This document shows, piece by piece, positions 33,590 to 44,400 of a stretch of 64,000 nucleotides of DNA. The notes beneath the pieces were generated by a model. It worked only from the letters and a program-made list of their open reading frames with translations, made no database searches and was not told the origin of the DNA. Every line of letters starts with the position of its first letter. Positions within the stretch are counted from its first letter, which is position 1. A program made the position numbers and the translations under genes. The DNA lies in the NCBI GenBank assembly GCA_039105265.1, contig JAPFFF010000010.1, positions 5,456,001 through 5,520,000 on the forward strand. Reading direction: 5' to 3'. The DNA comes from Tritrichomonas musculus (lineage: Eukaryota; Parabasalia; Tritrichomonadida; Tritrichomonadidae).

Positions 33590-33594
<5 letters not shown>
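32889..33594. repeat. About 0.7-kb dispersed repeat, copy 2 (T-tract flanked)
   Basis: Nearly identical to 26317-27019. Hairpins are at about 33200-33229, 33317-33346 and 33451-33480; the first has GAGCGAAGCTC where copy 1 has GAGCTTCGCTC. The right flank is (TTTTC)n followed by T18, so both copies lie between T-rich tracts. It sits directly 5' of the pogo-like relic. Confidence 0.85.
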
Positions 33595-33623
<29 letters not shown>

Positions 33624-33624
33624 G

Positions 33625-35061
33625 AGAAAAAAATTTTTGAGGATATAATGAAAATTACAAATTAAAAAAATTAATAAAATATTAATATAATATATATAAG
33701 ATTTATATAATATAAATATATATTTGATATAGGTTAAACAACACTTGATATCTAGAAAAATTTTAATATAAAAAATCATAAAATATATTCAAATTTAATG
33801 AAATTATAAAATAAGAATTTATCATCCACATTAATAACTATGCTATTTATTAAGACATATATCATATTATTTTACTTTCTTACTATAATATTTTTTAGTA
33901 GAAAAAAGCATATACACATTTAATTTGCATTTATGAATAATTTGAAAATAAAGCAGCATGTAAATGCGAGTGGTTTATAAATGGATGTATTTTACTGATT
34001 TGAATGAATCTCATTTTAGAACAATTCATTAATGAAGGTAAGAAACAGATAAAAAGAAATAAAAACAAAAAAATGTTCATTATCATCATTTTTTGTTTTG
34101 TATTACTTTAAAAATTTTATTCATCAAAAAGTTTTCTTCATATACAAGCTGTCTTCACATACAAAATGAACTTTTTTAAACAGTCTTCTTTATCAAATCA
34201 CTTTGGCGTATAAAAGCTTTTATATACCAATCCATTTGATCTTAAAACGCTTTTCAGCAAAGGTAAAATATCAAAGCTTTTTTTATTAAGTGATTAAGGG
34301 TGAGGGGAAAAAAAAAGCTTTCTCTTACGTTAAAATACATGTAATAAAAAGCTTAATTTAATAATAAACCATATGTTGATTTTTTGTTTTCGCGGAGATG
34401 AACTTGATTTAAATCCGACTTTTTCAATACTTTAAATGATCCTTTTAAAAACATTCAAACTCATTATTATTGAAATATGCTATAGAGAACAGACTGATAC
34501 CAGTTTTTAGGGCTAGTTCCCAAACATCATTTCCAAGTATAGCATTTGTGATTTATTTCTTTTGATATGAACTTTTTAAAAGTTTTTTTTTTGTTAACAA
34601 TTTGAGCATGCAATTACTTAAAATTTAATTTTAAATATTATATCTCTCCATTCTCTATTGAGGAGCTCCAAACAAAAGCTCTTCCTTTCTTTCTTATTTC
34701 ATTATATATTTAGGTATTGAACTTTTCAGTATTAGCTGATTTAATAAACTTTGGATAAAATTAAAATAGGTAATTTGTAAAAAAACATAAAACATCAGAA
34801 CAAATCAAATCATTCAATTTGAATGAGAATAAGATTGAAAAATCGAAACAAATTATTCCTCCCCATTAAATATACGATTTCTCATCGTTTGTTTCAAATT
34901 ACAATTTATCTATTACGATCCAAATAAAGGTTTAAAACTTTCAAAACTTTAGCCAAATGAATATTGAAAAAGTGAATCTTTTCATATTTATAAACTCTTT
35001 TAAAAAGTTTATTAAGAATTTTAAAAAATTTGAAATTGAAACAATAACATTGATTTAATAA
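33625..35061. other. Intergenic before the gene-dense half
   Basis: AT-rich, without frames. It holds a perfect 16-bp palindrome TATAAAAGCTTTTATA at 34209-34224. No Inr match of the strict type lies just upstream of 35062. Confidence 0.5.
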
Positions 35062-37785
35062 ATGAGTCAACAGACAACAGCTGTTTCGTTGCGAGAAACT
35101 TTAGTTCAAACAAGACAAGAAGATAATTGTGGTCTTGAGGTTACAGCATCAGGGATAGTCACTTTTTTTTCAGGGAATGTAATTAATAACTATTATGATA
35201 CAGGAAAATCTTTTGAACCTTGGGTTGGAACTCTTCTTGGAACTTCAAAAGAGATCACTGCTGTTAAATGGTGCAAGGGAATGGAACCAAATAGTGGAAC
35301 TCCTTTATATAATTTGATATCTGATAAATCAGGAAATATTTTTCTACTTGATATGGTTTCTCGTAAAACAATTCGTACTTATGTGCTTACAAGTGGGTAT
35401 GTGGTTTCAATTATATGGCATCAAACATCAATTAATCATTTTTTTGTTGCGACATCTGCTGGTGATATATTATTTTTTGAGATTTTGCCAAACCAAAATA
35501 CTTTTGATGTTGTTTGGAGTTTACATGTCGATTTTAAAATAGAATTTTTCTTAATATCGCCTCACAATGGAAGAGAATTATTAATCGCATCAACAACAGG
35601 CCAGTTTGGCTTCATATACATCGGAAAGGATGCATCCCCAACAATTACGCCAATAATGGCATTGAGCCATGAAATTGTTGATGCAAAGTTTTATCCGTTC
35701 ATTGATAATACAGTCGTTTTTATTTCTGCGACATCAATTTTCTTATTTGTAGCTAATGAAAAAGCATTATTACCTATTTATTTTAAAGGCTCAAGTCAAG
35801 ATCCTCTTATTACAGCATATTTTCCAAATCCTTATAATGAAAGATCAATCCTTCTTATTTTTTCAAATAGATGCGAATATTACGAATCAGACGATCTTTC
35901 TTGTGCTAAACCTCAAATAATACCTTTTTTAACCCCATTTCAAAAACACAAATTAATTATATTGAAAACAGCATTTACTTTAAATAAATTATACGTACTA
36001 GGAAATGGTAATACAATCCAATTATTTGAATTACGCAACAAAAAATTCTGGTGTACGAGAATTGCCAGAACTATATGTGATGCACCTTCAGATTATGATT
36101 GCTTTGGCCATTCAATGTGCTATGTTACAGATTCTGGCTACCTACATATTAGTAATACAATTGATAGCTCAGCTATAACAAAATACTTCTCTTTTAAGAA
36201 TTTTTCGTTTCACCAGGCGACTTGGTTATCTGAAACATCACTTCTTGTTTCATTGTCTTCTTTAGATCAACAAAAAGTTTTTTACATCGATATTTCAACT
36301 CTAGTAATTAAATCATTATTGAATCCGAGTATGGAAAAAATGTCAACTCTGAGTAAAAAACCGCTAATATGCGTTTCTCCTTCCAAAAAAATGATTGCAG
36401 TTGTTGTTGATTTGAGCGTAATCATGTTTTATTCATATGAACCAGGAAATCTTCCAGAAAACTTTAAAATTTTGTTTGTTGATCCCGGAACTATCGGATC
36501 ATTCGCTAGCGATAATGAATTTTGGACATTTTCTATGGAAGGAAAAGGCCATAAGTATAAAATAGATTTAAAAGTAGATGAACTTATATATGCATCTCGT
36601 ATTTCGTATATTAGCAAACAAATAAAGCATCAACCAACTAAATGCGAATGCATTGGCGACTATTTATGCGTGGGATTTGAAAATGGAGATTTTGGCGTAT
36701 ATAGTTGGTATGGAAATGCAAATGGAATGTTTAACACAAATAGTGGATCTATAACTAGCATTACTCCATCAGGAGATCACAGCTATTGTTATGTTTCAAC
36801 CTCGAACTTAAATACGTTTAAATTTACAGCTGATGGTATTTTTGATAAGACGCCATTCCATGCAGTTAACATTAAGTTTTTGACCAGTTCAGTCATTCTT
36901 TTATTTGATAAGAACAAACGCTCTCTTACTTTATCTCCAAATGATATTAATCAGCTTTATTCATTCAAGACTCAAGTTTCTTCTTGTTTAAACGATCAGC
37001 CTCTCATGACGACATCTGAACTCCGTTTGCTCCAATTAATACCAAAAGAAAGATGCTCAATACAAACTCTCATTGATTTATTAAATAAGAACATGTTTTA
37101 TTTCATATCCGATATTTTATCATGCGTTGATAAGAAGCGATACTCGCCTTCTTCTCTTTGCGTAAACTTTGATGAAGAGAGAATGCAATACCATCTTAAA
37201 TCTATACTCGAATTTTTTTCCCGAGAGGAAAATGGCTATAAACTGAAAACAGATCGCGTTCGAATTCTTTTAATGAGAAATAAAAATGATGAAGCTTTCG
37301 CATTACTAAAAGATACACCAACAACAGATCCCAATTTTGCTCTCAACATCCTCAAGATGTCTTTAATCGGCGTAGATGATAAAAATATCACTTCATCACT
37401 TTCACCATCGGTTGCAGCAATGATTGCAGCTGGAAAATTCGAAGATGCTATTGATATTCTTATGCTCAGCCACCAATATTCAGAAGCAGCAAGACAATTG
37501 ATCGGGAATTCCAATTATACAGAAGCAATTCAAATAATGAAAACAGTGATGGATCAAGAAAAATTATTATCAATGATTGATTTTATTTGTAAAGCTTTGA
37601 TGGGAGAAAATAGATTCAAATCAATTGCATCTATTTTAGTCTCTTGCAGAATGTTTGATGATGCCGTAAAAATTCTCGAAAAATATAAATTTATGTTTCC
37701 TGCTGCTCTTATTAAATGCTTGAAAGAAGATGAAAATGGCGATGTTATATTTGATCCAACTGATTTCAAATTGTCTGATAAATAA
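35062..37785 (+). CDS. WDR11-like WD-repeat protein
   Basis: 907 residues. The first 640 or so are degenerate beta-propeller repeats (for example ITAVKWCKG, YNLISDKSGNIFLLD, HFFVATSAGDILFFE). About 660-885 is alpha-solenoid. The C-terminal part FALNILKMSLIG, SVAAMIAAGKFEDAIDILML, SEAARQLIGNSNYTEAIQIM and CRMFDDAVKILEKY matches the order and spacing of the WDR11 C-terminus as I recall it. WDR11 in other eukaryotes works in a complex that captures AP-1 vesicles at the trans-Golgi. The protein is shorter than animal WDR11 (about 1220). Another two-propeller trafficking protein is the main alternative. TAA is followed by AAA. The start is the first ATG after an upstream in-frame stop region. Confidence 0.72.
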   Translation: MSQQTTAVSLRETLVQTRQEDNCGLEVTASGIVTFFSGNVINNYYDTGKSFEPWVGTLLGTSKEITAVKWCKGMEPNSGTPLYNLISDKSGNIFLLDMVSRKTIRTYVLTSGYVVSIIWHQTSINHFFVATSAGDILFFEILPNQNTFDVVWSLHVDFKIEFFLISPHNGRELLIASTTGQFGFIYIGKDASPTITPIMALSHEIVDAKFYPFIDNTVVFISATSIFLFVANEKALLPIYFKGSSQDPLITAYFPNPYNERSILLIFSNRCEYYESDDLSCAKPQIIPFLTPFQKHKLIILKTAFTLNKLYVLGNGNTIQLFELRNKKFWCTRIARTICDAPSDYDCFGHSMCYVTDSGYLHISNTIDSSAITKYFSFKNFSFHQATWLSETSLLVSLSSLDQQKVFYIDISTLVIKSLLNPSMEKMSTLSKKPLICVSPSKKMIAVVVDLSVIMFYSYEPGNLPENFKILFVDPGTIGSFASDNEFWTFSMEGKGHKYKIDLKVDELIYASRISYISKQIKHQPTKCECIGDYLCVGFENGDFGVYSWYGNANGMFNTNSGSITSITPSGDHSYCYVSTSNLNTFKFTADGIFDKTPFHAVNIKFLTSSVILLFDKNKRSLTLSPNDINQLYSFKTQVSSCLNDQPLMTTSELRLLQLIPKERCSIQTLIDLLNKNMFYFISDILSCVDKKRYSPSSLCVNFDEERMQYHLKSILEFFSREENGYKLKTDRVRILLMRNKNDEAFALLKDTPTTDPNFALNILKMSLIGVDDKNITSSLSPSVAAMIAAGKFEDAIDILMLSHQYSEAARQLIGNSNYTEAIQIMKTVMDQEKLLSMIDFICKALMGENRFKSIASILVSCRMFDDAVKILEKYKFMFPAALIKCLKEDENGDVIFDPTDFKLSDK

Positions 37786-38821
37786 AAATAAAACGGATTA
37801 TATTTAAATATTATTTTAATAAAGAATATTATTAATATATGCTAAAAAGTACATTTTTTTTAGAATTTTATAATGATCATAATAAGAATCAGATAAAAAA
37901 TTAAATCTACTATAGGCCCTAGCTTGTAATTGTAATTTTATCATTTTTGTCCATAATTCATTTTTATTTCATGATTCTCATTTGAATAATTTTTATATTT
38001 TTAAATTATTTAATTCAAAAATATTTTTTATGATTTTTATTTGTTTCAATTTTTTTAAATGAAATCAATAGCGAAAATTCATTATTCAATTCAATATTTT
38101 TTACGCATTCAAAAAAATCATTTTGCTTTGAAATAGAGTTTTTCAGAATTTTCGGTTAGTTTTCAAATTTGAATGCTTCATTCAATTTCCTTTCAATTTT
38201 TTGAGGCAAACATGCAAGGTAGTCGTTTCTCGTGCACTAAAAGATTTCAAAGTTTCTTATTTCCAAAAAAATATTCTTATGGCCGCATATCATATGAATT
38301 TAGGATTCTTTATTCTTCAATTTCTTTTTGGAAGAAAATTAGTTAATATTATTTAAGAAAAATTTCTCCATATTTTTACTTTAGTAATCTGATGATTTGC
38401 TTCTAGTGTTGAAAGAAAATGAACAAATTGTGCCTAATTTACTTTTTATTAAATTTTTGAAAAAGATACTGAATCTTTTATGCAAAAAATGTATTAAAAT
38501 CTCCTTAATTTTTATATATGATTCATATAAAAATATTTAATTACAGAAATAAATACATAAATTAAATAAATGTATTTAATATAATTATAATGTTCATTAT
38601 CGATCAGCATATTTCATTAACATCAGTTTATTTTAGAAATTATTTGAACATACACTAAATATACAGTTTAGTTTATTACAGAAAAGCAGATATTATACAT
38701 TTTTTTATAATGGAAATTGAAATCTTTTTATATTTTGAATAGTTTATATTTATATTTTTCTGCGCAAAAAGCGGTTGGAAAAACTTTACTTTGAAATATG
38801 TAGAATATGATACGAATTATA
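37786..38821. other. 1-kb intergenic
   Basis: AT-rich, nothing coding. The Inr of the next gene is at its right end. Confidence 0.5.
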
Positions 38822-38828
38822 TCATTTT
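38822..38828 (+). promoter_or_regulatory. Inr TCATTTT of the LCAT-family gene
   Basis: TCATTTT matches TCAYTWY; the predicted +1 A at 38824 is 12 nt before ATG 38836. Confidence 0.7.
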
Positions 38829-38835
38829 TTTTTAG

Positions 38836-40137
38836 ATGTTTTATATTCTAATTAACTTAATAGCATGTCTAAAACCAGTAATATTACTTCCACCATTGTA
38901 TGGAACAAACTTACATGTTTCTTACAATAATGCCAATTTACCTTGGTATTGCCCAAAATCAATGAGTGATGACTTATTATGGATCGATCCAAAACTTCTT
39001 GTTCCACCACGTTATAACTGCGTATTACAACTTTTACAAGGATTTTATAATAATGAAACAGGAAAGGTCGAAAACCGCCCAGGCGTTGATATTTCGGTAC
39101 ATGATTTCGGAGGTGATGAAAGTGTACAATATGTTGATGGAGGAATTTTTGGATTTCAATTCTTTGATACTTATGCATCAATGTTACAATATTTTAAAGC
39201 TCATGGATATGAAATTGGACGCAATCTTTTTGTTGCACCATACGATTGGAGACTTGCACCAGTTGCTATTGATGATTTTTGGCCAAAACTTAAAAATCTT
39301 GTTGAAAGAGCCCAAGAAATCAATGGAGAAAAAGTTACAATTATGGGTTATTCATGCGGAGGATATAGTTTACATAGATTTTTAACAACCCAAGTTTCAG
39401 ATGAATGGAAGCACCAACATATTGAAAAAATTGTTTTCACAGTTCCATCATTCGGCGGTACAATGGACGTTATCGATGTACTCCTAAACCAACATTCTGC
39501 CATAATGCTATTACACAATGATAACCTCGCGACACTAAGCCAAGGACTTCCATTTGTTCATTCACATCTTCTCAATGAAGAAGTTTATGGCGATATTCCA
39601 CTTGTTCGTGGTCCAGATGGTGAAACATATACAGCACGTGATCTTCCACAATTATTAATTAGTCACGATAGAGTTAAAAGTACATTTTACAATATAATGA
39701 AAATTGGTGTCGAACTAACAAAGAAAGCTCCAGCAGATGTAAATATGCCAACAGCTGTTATATATAATTCTGGTTATCCAACAAGATTTTTGATTGACTT
39801 CAAAAATGGTTGGAATGGAATTCCAGTTGTTGAAACTAGTAAAGGTGATGGAACTGTTCCTTCTGGCGCTGCAGAATGGGTTTGCCAAAATTGGGATCAT
39901 AAGAAATATCCTAAAGTTTGTATCGATTTTGATAATCACGAAGAAAGATTTAGACATCAACCAATGACCCGTAATCCATTTGTTCATGAACTTTTATTCA
40001 ATATGACATCAAGAAGTGATTGGGTGAATTCAACAGGATTAACTAATATACAAATGCCTTATATTAAGATTAATCAAAACGATACTTATGAAATCCGTAA
40101 TGACATTAGACCAATTTCAATCACACACACCAATTAA
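38836..40137 (+). CDS. LCAT/PLA2G15-family phospholipase or acyltransferase
   Basis: 433 residues, near the family's usual 410-440. A hydrophobic N-terminus (1-19) is a likely signal peptide. Family marks are PVILLPPLYGTNL (family start), RPGVDISVHDFGGDESVQYVD, APYDWRLAP, the nucleophile elbow GYSCGGY (Ser173), KGDGTVPSGA (Asp338) and His374 in RFRHQP. This is the complete Ser-Asp-His triad of an alpha/beta hydrolase. Family members cleave or transfer the sn-2 acyl chain of phospholipids in lysosomes or outside the cell. The elbow GYSCGG differs from the usual AHSMG, which may shift specificity. Exact substrate unknown. Several N-glycosylation sequons (NNET, NMTS, NSTG) fit a secreted or lumenal protein. 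Confidence 0.9.
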   Translation: MFYILINLIACLKPVILLPPLYGTNLHVSYNNANLPWYCPKSMSDDLLWIDPKLLVPPRYNCVLQLLQGFYNNETGKVENRPGVDISVHDFGGDESVQYVDGGIFGFQFFDTYASMLQYFKAHGYEIGRNLFVAPYDWRLAPVAIDDFWPKLKNLVERAQEINGEKVTIMGYSCGGYSLHRFLTTQVSDEWKHQHIEKIVFTVPSFGGTMDVIDVLLNQHSAIMLLHNDNLATLSQGLPFVHSHLLNEEVYGDIPLVRGPDGETYTARDLPQLLISHDRVKSTFYNIMKIGVELTKKAPADVNMPTAVIYNSGYPTRFLIDFKNGWNGIPVVETSKGDGTVPSGAAEWVCQNWDHKKYPKVCIDFDNHEERFRHQPMTRNPFVHELLFNMTSRSDWVNSTGLTNIQMPYIKINQNDTYEIRNDIRPISITHTN

Positions 40138-40538
40138 TTGTAATTAATATATATGTATAGATATAGATAATAGAAATAGAATTTAAAAAAGGTAAATAAA
40201 AATTTGGATGAGAAAATTTGTTGATTTTTTGCATAATAGTTTTTTTTTTGGTTAATATTTTTTATTTGATGCTTATTAACTCTTTTCAATTACAAATAAC
40301 GATTTATCTTAAAACACAAAAACTCTGAAATACATTGCTTGAAAATTCGTAATAATTACTTTCTATGAAATAGATGATATAATAAAATACAATACTACAC
40401 ATTTTTATTATAAAAATGTATTTTTTTCCAGTATTTTGCAGCATTCTAAAATTTAACCTCAACCGATTGATTTTCACCTCTGTAAAAAAATTACAATATG
40501 AATTTTTGAATTACTTTGTTTAAAAAAGAAAATATCTA
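40138..40538. other. Intergenic
   Basis: AT-rich, no element or frame seen; no strict Inr before 40539 (closest is TTACTTT at about 40511). Confidence 0.5.
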
Positions 40539-40820
40539 ATGAGCCTTGAAGTAGTAAATTCAGAAGAAGAAGCAGCCAAAATTTTAGTAGCTCCAACGCT
40601 AACATCGCTTACATGGCGTGTTGATGTCATTTTGTCATCATCATCAGTTAATCGCGTTATGCAACCATTTATCATTTTACGACTTGGATTATCAGATGGA
40701 TCGTTCAAAACAGTTGAATTAAGCGTTAAAGCATTCCATGATCTCAGGTTTAGAGTTGCCGAAGCACTTCACAATCTTCACAAATTAGAATCCAACTATC
40801 TTTTCCAACTTCGTGTTTAA
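40539..40820 (+). CDS. Small COMM-domain protein (COMMD6-like size)
   Basis: 93 residues that are almost only a COMM domain: LTWRVDVILSSSSVNRVMQP, then PFIILRLGLSDG, VELSVKAFHDLRFRVAEALH and NLHKLE. WRVDV..SSS is the diagnostic strand. The N-terminal helical domain of most COMMD proteins is missing, as in COMMD6. Elsewhere COMMDs form a hetero-decamer with CCDC22/CCDC93 (Commander) in endosomal recycling. Which paralogue this is cannot be told from the sequence. TAAA at the stop. The compact size and the ATG at the first possible position argue for a complete gene. Confidence 0.82.
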   Translation: MSLEVVNSEEEAAKILVAPTLTSLTWRVDVILSSSSVNRVMQPFIILRLGLSDGSFKTVELSVKAFHDLRFRVAEALHNLHKLESNYLFQLRV

Positions 40821-41404
40821 AAGAACTTGTTTTTACTTTAACTTTTATTTATTTTTTATATACTTATTTCATTTATTTTTTTATTTACTGCACTCGTTCT
40901 CTTTTAATTAAATACCGATTTTAATATAATTTTTTTTTATATTTCTCCATATTTGCTATAATTTTTCTTATAAAACCAATGTTTTTGTCATAAGCAATGA
41001 AAATGCCCAAAAAAATATTATACGGTTATATAGATTCAATATCAATAATTAAAAAAAAAGATTTTGAAGTTTTAGCTTCATAAAAAACATCGAAATCTAA
41101 TCAAAAAATCCAATATTCTAAAAAATTAAGTTTAAAATAAGAAAATTAAATTTATCCTAATATGAATATATATAAAAAACTGAATTCCAAGAAAAAATAT
41201 TCATATCCCATATTTTCCACCATGAGAACATAATTTTTATATGAAAAGATCTCAACAGTGCTTGTGAAAAACTATTTTTTATTTTCAAAAAAAAAAGTTA
41301 TAGAATTTCTGTATTTTTAAAAGAAATCAGCCAAAACTCCTTTTAATTTTTTCAATATACTTAGAAAAGAATATATTTAAATTTATTGAATAATATAATT
41401 TAGT
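40821..41404. other. Intergenic
   Basis: AT-rich with no recognised features. Confidence 0.5.
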
Positions 41405-44400
41405 ATGGACAACTTTATTAAATCAATTTCTGCTCTTGCAGCACAGAAACTTCTTTATCCAGCCGAACAAATTATATCAAGCGCTCTTGTTGATTATGAG
41501 ACGATTTTTTCACAATCTACAAATTTAAGCGAAACAGATATTGAGCATGTTGAATTTGTTTTATTAAAATTACTAGAAGTAAATAACGGGATTCTCAGCC
41601 TTCAATGTTGTTTCAGAATAGCAGAATGCCTTTTAATATTATATAAAAGATCGAGTCCGCCACGCGTCTGGAATTTATTTCAACAATTTTCAGATAATTC
41701 AAAACCTAGCGCAGCAGCAATTTTAACCACTGGATTTGTTATTAACTCTATTGGGTCAAATATCAAGTCAAAAATACCAGGATTTGTAACAAAACTTTTA
41801 TCTCTTCCAGTTTCAATTACAACTTCATATGAACAAATTAATATGCAAAATACAACCGTTAATGTCACAGTCAATATTAACTATTCAATTCCTTCAATGA
41901 TATCATTAATTCCTTGTTTTAAAAAATGCCAGAAAGATATGAAAAACTACGTCAATAAAACGTTTGATTATGCGAAACGAGCTGTCAAAAGTTCAAATTC
42001 GTCGAGCTATTTAGCATTTATTAATAGTAATTATAATTCATCAACTACAAATTACAGTAATAATGGCTATTATGGCAATTCGAGCATCAATAATGGCTTC
42101 TGCGCCAATGTAGAAAGCCATCAGCTTTTTTCTCTCAAGCTAGTACGTTCTTTAATTAAATTCCGTGAAATTCCGTTAAAAACGGTTTTGACATTTTCAT
42201 CGAAAATGATTGAAAATGCGAAAAGTTCATTTGTCATTGATGAGACATGCTATTTGATTGCTAAAACGGCACTTTTTTACAAAATAAACGATAAAGAAGA
42301 CGATGAAGATGAAAATAACGAATATTATAACCGAAATCAAATCAATTCCATGAATGACAACAGCAGTAACAACACCAGTGAAGAGCCATCTGGAGCCGGT
42401 GACAATGGAATTGAATGGATGATGAATAAACAAAAGAAAAAGTTAGATTCAAAACCGACCAAAAATAAATTCAAAAAGTACAAAGAGGAAGATTTACCAG
42501 GGATGCCAGGACTAACTGAAATAACAGAATCCAAATCCAATTATGAAGAGAATGATGATGACTGTTTATTTGCTGGACGTTTTAACGAAGCTTTTCAAAT
42601 TTTCATTGAATTCAAAAAATATTTCCCTCAAATTTTGAGGCACTTTTTAGACATATTGAATCCATTATTAATCTTCACAAATCTGCCGGTTATTTTCAAA
42701 AATATAAGAGTGATCAACTCAGATGAGTTGACACAATTAATTTCACTTTTTGGATCCGAAGTTCGTCAGGAATTGTTTCATCAAGTTGCGAGTGAAAGTC
42801 CACCGACCACTTCACAACTGCACATTTTGAGAGCTTTACAAAATCTTGAAGGAAACAAGGTTACTGAAGAGAAGAAGGAGAAAAGCACTGAAGCAAGAAG
42901 CACTGATGATTCGGCCTTAACAAAGGTCAATTTCAACGATAACAATGATTTGAATTACTACTCAAATAGTTGTCAAAAAGAGATCTCAGCACTTGCTTTG
43001 CAGCTCTGCCAAAGCGAATCAACATCGATCCGAAATGAGGGAGCTTCGTCTTTTGCCTGGCTGGCAAAAACGAACCCAAATCACGCCAAGCTTTACTTGG
43101 AAACGGCAACACTGTATCTTGCTTATCCACCCGAAGACAACCCAAAGATACAGACCGACATAAGAGCCTTTGGCTCAATTGCACAGTCGATTCTTGGAGC
43201 ATGCATCATGAGCAACAAGCAAGGAAACAACAATAGCAACAACGATCATTTGTCATTGAATAATTCAGGCTCTTCTTCATCAGTAGGAAACATCCTTTCT
43301 TCAACTTCTACTTTTTCAATGAACTCATTGAATTACATGACGGGTTCTCAGAAAAACTGGCGAAGGGATGAGATGGCCAATTCCGTGGCCGATAACATAA
43401 ACAGGTTCTTGGATCGTGCTCTTGTTGACGTTGACATTTTTGACTCTTCTTTCTTTGCTGCTTTTTCAATCATGACTGTTCTTCCTGACTATTTAATTCC
43501 CAGCTCTTTGGCAGCTGCAGCAGTGTCACTTTTTTCTGAATATTTGATATCACATCAGAAACTTTCTGAACTTGATAGTCAACGGTTAAAGTTCGTTGCA
43601 CAAGAAATTTGCTTGTTTTTAACAGCTCATTCCGGTTATGAATGTTTTGCACGCTTTTTGAGAACTATTTATGACAAACCGTTTTTATTCACACAAACAA
43701 CAATGTTGGCGTTGTTGATTGAGATACCAAAGAATGCTTATGTAATGAATAGTTCGTCTTTTCGGAAAGTTTTATGTGATTTGTTATTGAACTCAATGAA
43801 TCCTTACTTTTTGAAAGCAATACCAAAAGTTGAGCACGTTAAATATCGTCTGAAATATCCGATGAAAAGTCCTTCTGAAATTTTGAATTCAACCGTTTTC
43901 ATTAAACCGAAACATCCTATTATATACTGCAAATTACAAGATGATGTTTATGCTTATAAAATTCTTGAACATTATGCGAAATACGTCGAAGCTATCATTC
44001 AAAAAGAAAGCTCGAAAGCGACATCTTCTTCCTTTTCAACTTCTTTCTTCAACTCTGTTTTAAGTAGTTTGTTTCAATCTAGCAATAATAATGAGAATTC
44101 TAGATTAATGTGTCATTCATTAATACATTCATTATGTCTAAATGAAACGACAAAAAAATGCTTTTCTTCAACATTTTATAAGCAAATGATTTCAACAATG
44201 TCAAGTGCAAATAGTGCACTTTTTGACGCATCAAAAATATCTTCTTTGAAGTCCAACATTGAACTGGCAAGGATTCAAATAAGTGCAGAAAGCATAGCAC
44301 TTTTTGCCAATCATTTTGGCAACAATTCCAAGTTTTTGAATGACATTCTTCAATTCGTGAAAGAAATGTCACCTGGTCCAGTGAAATGCCTTATTTATTC

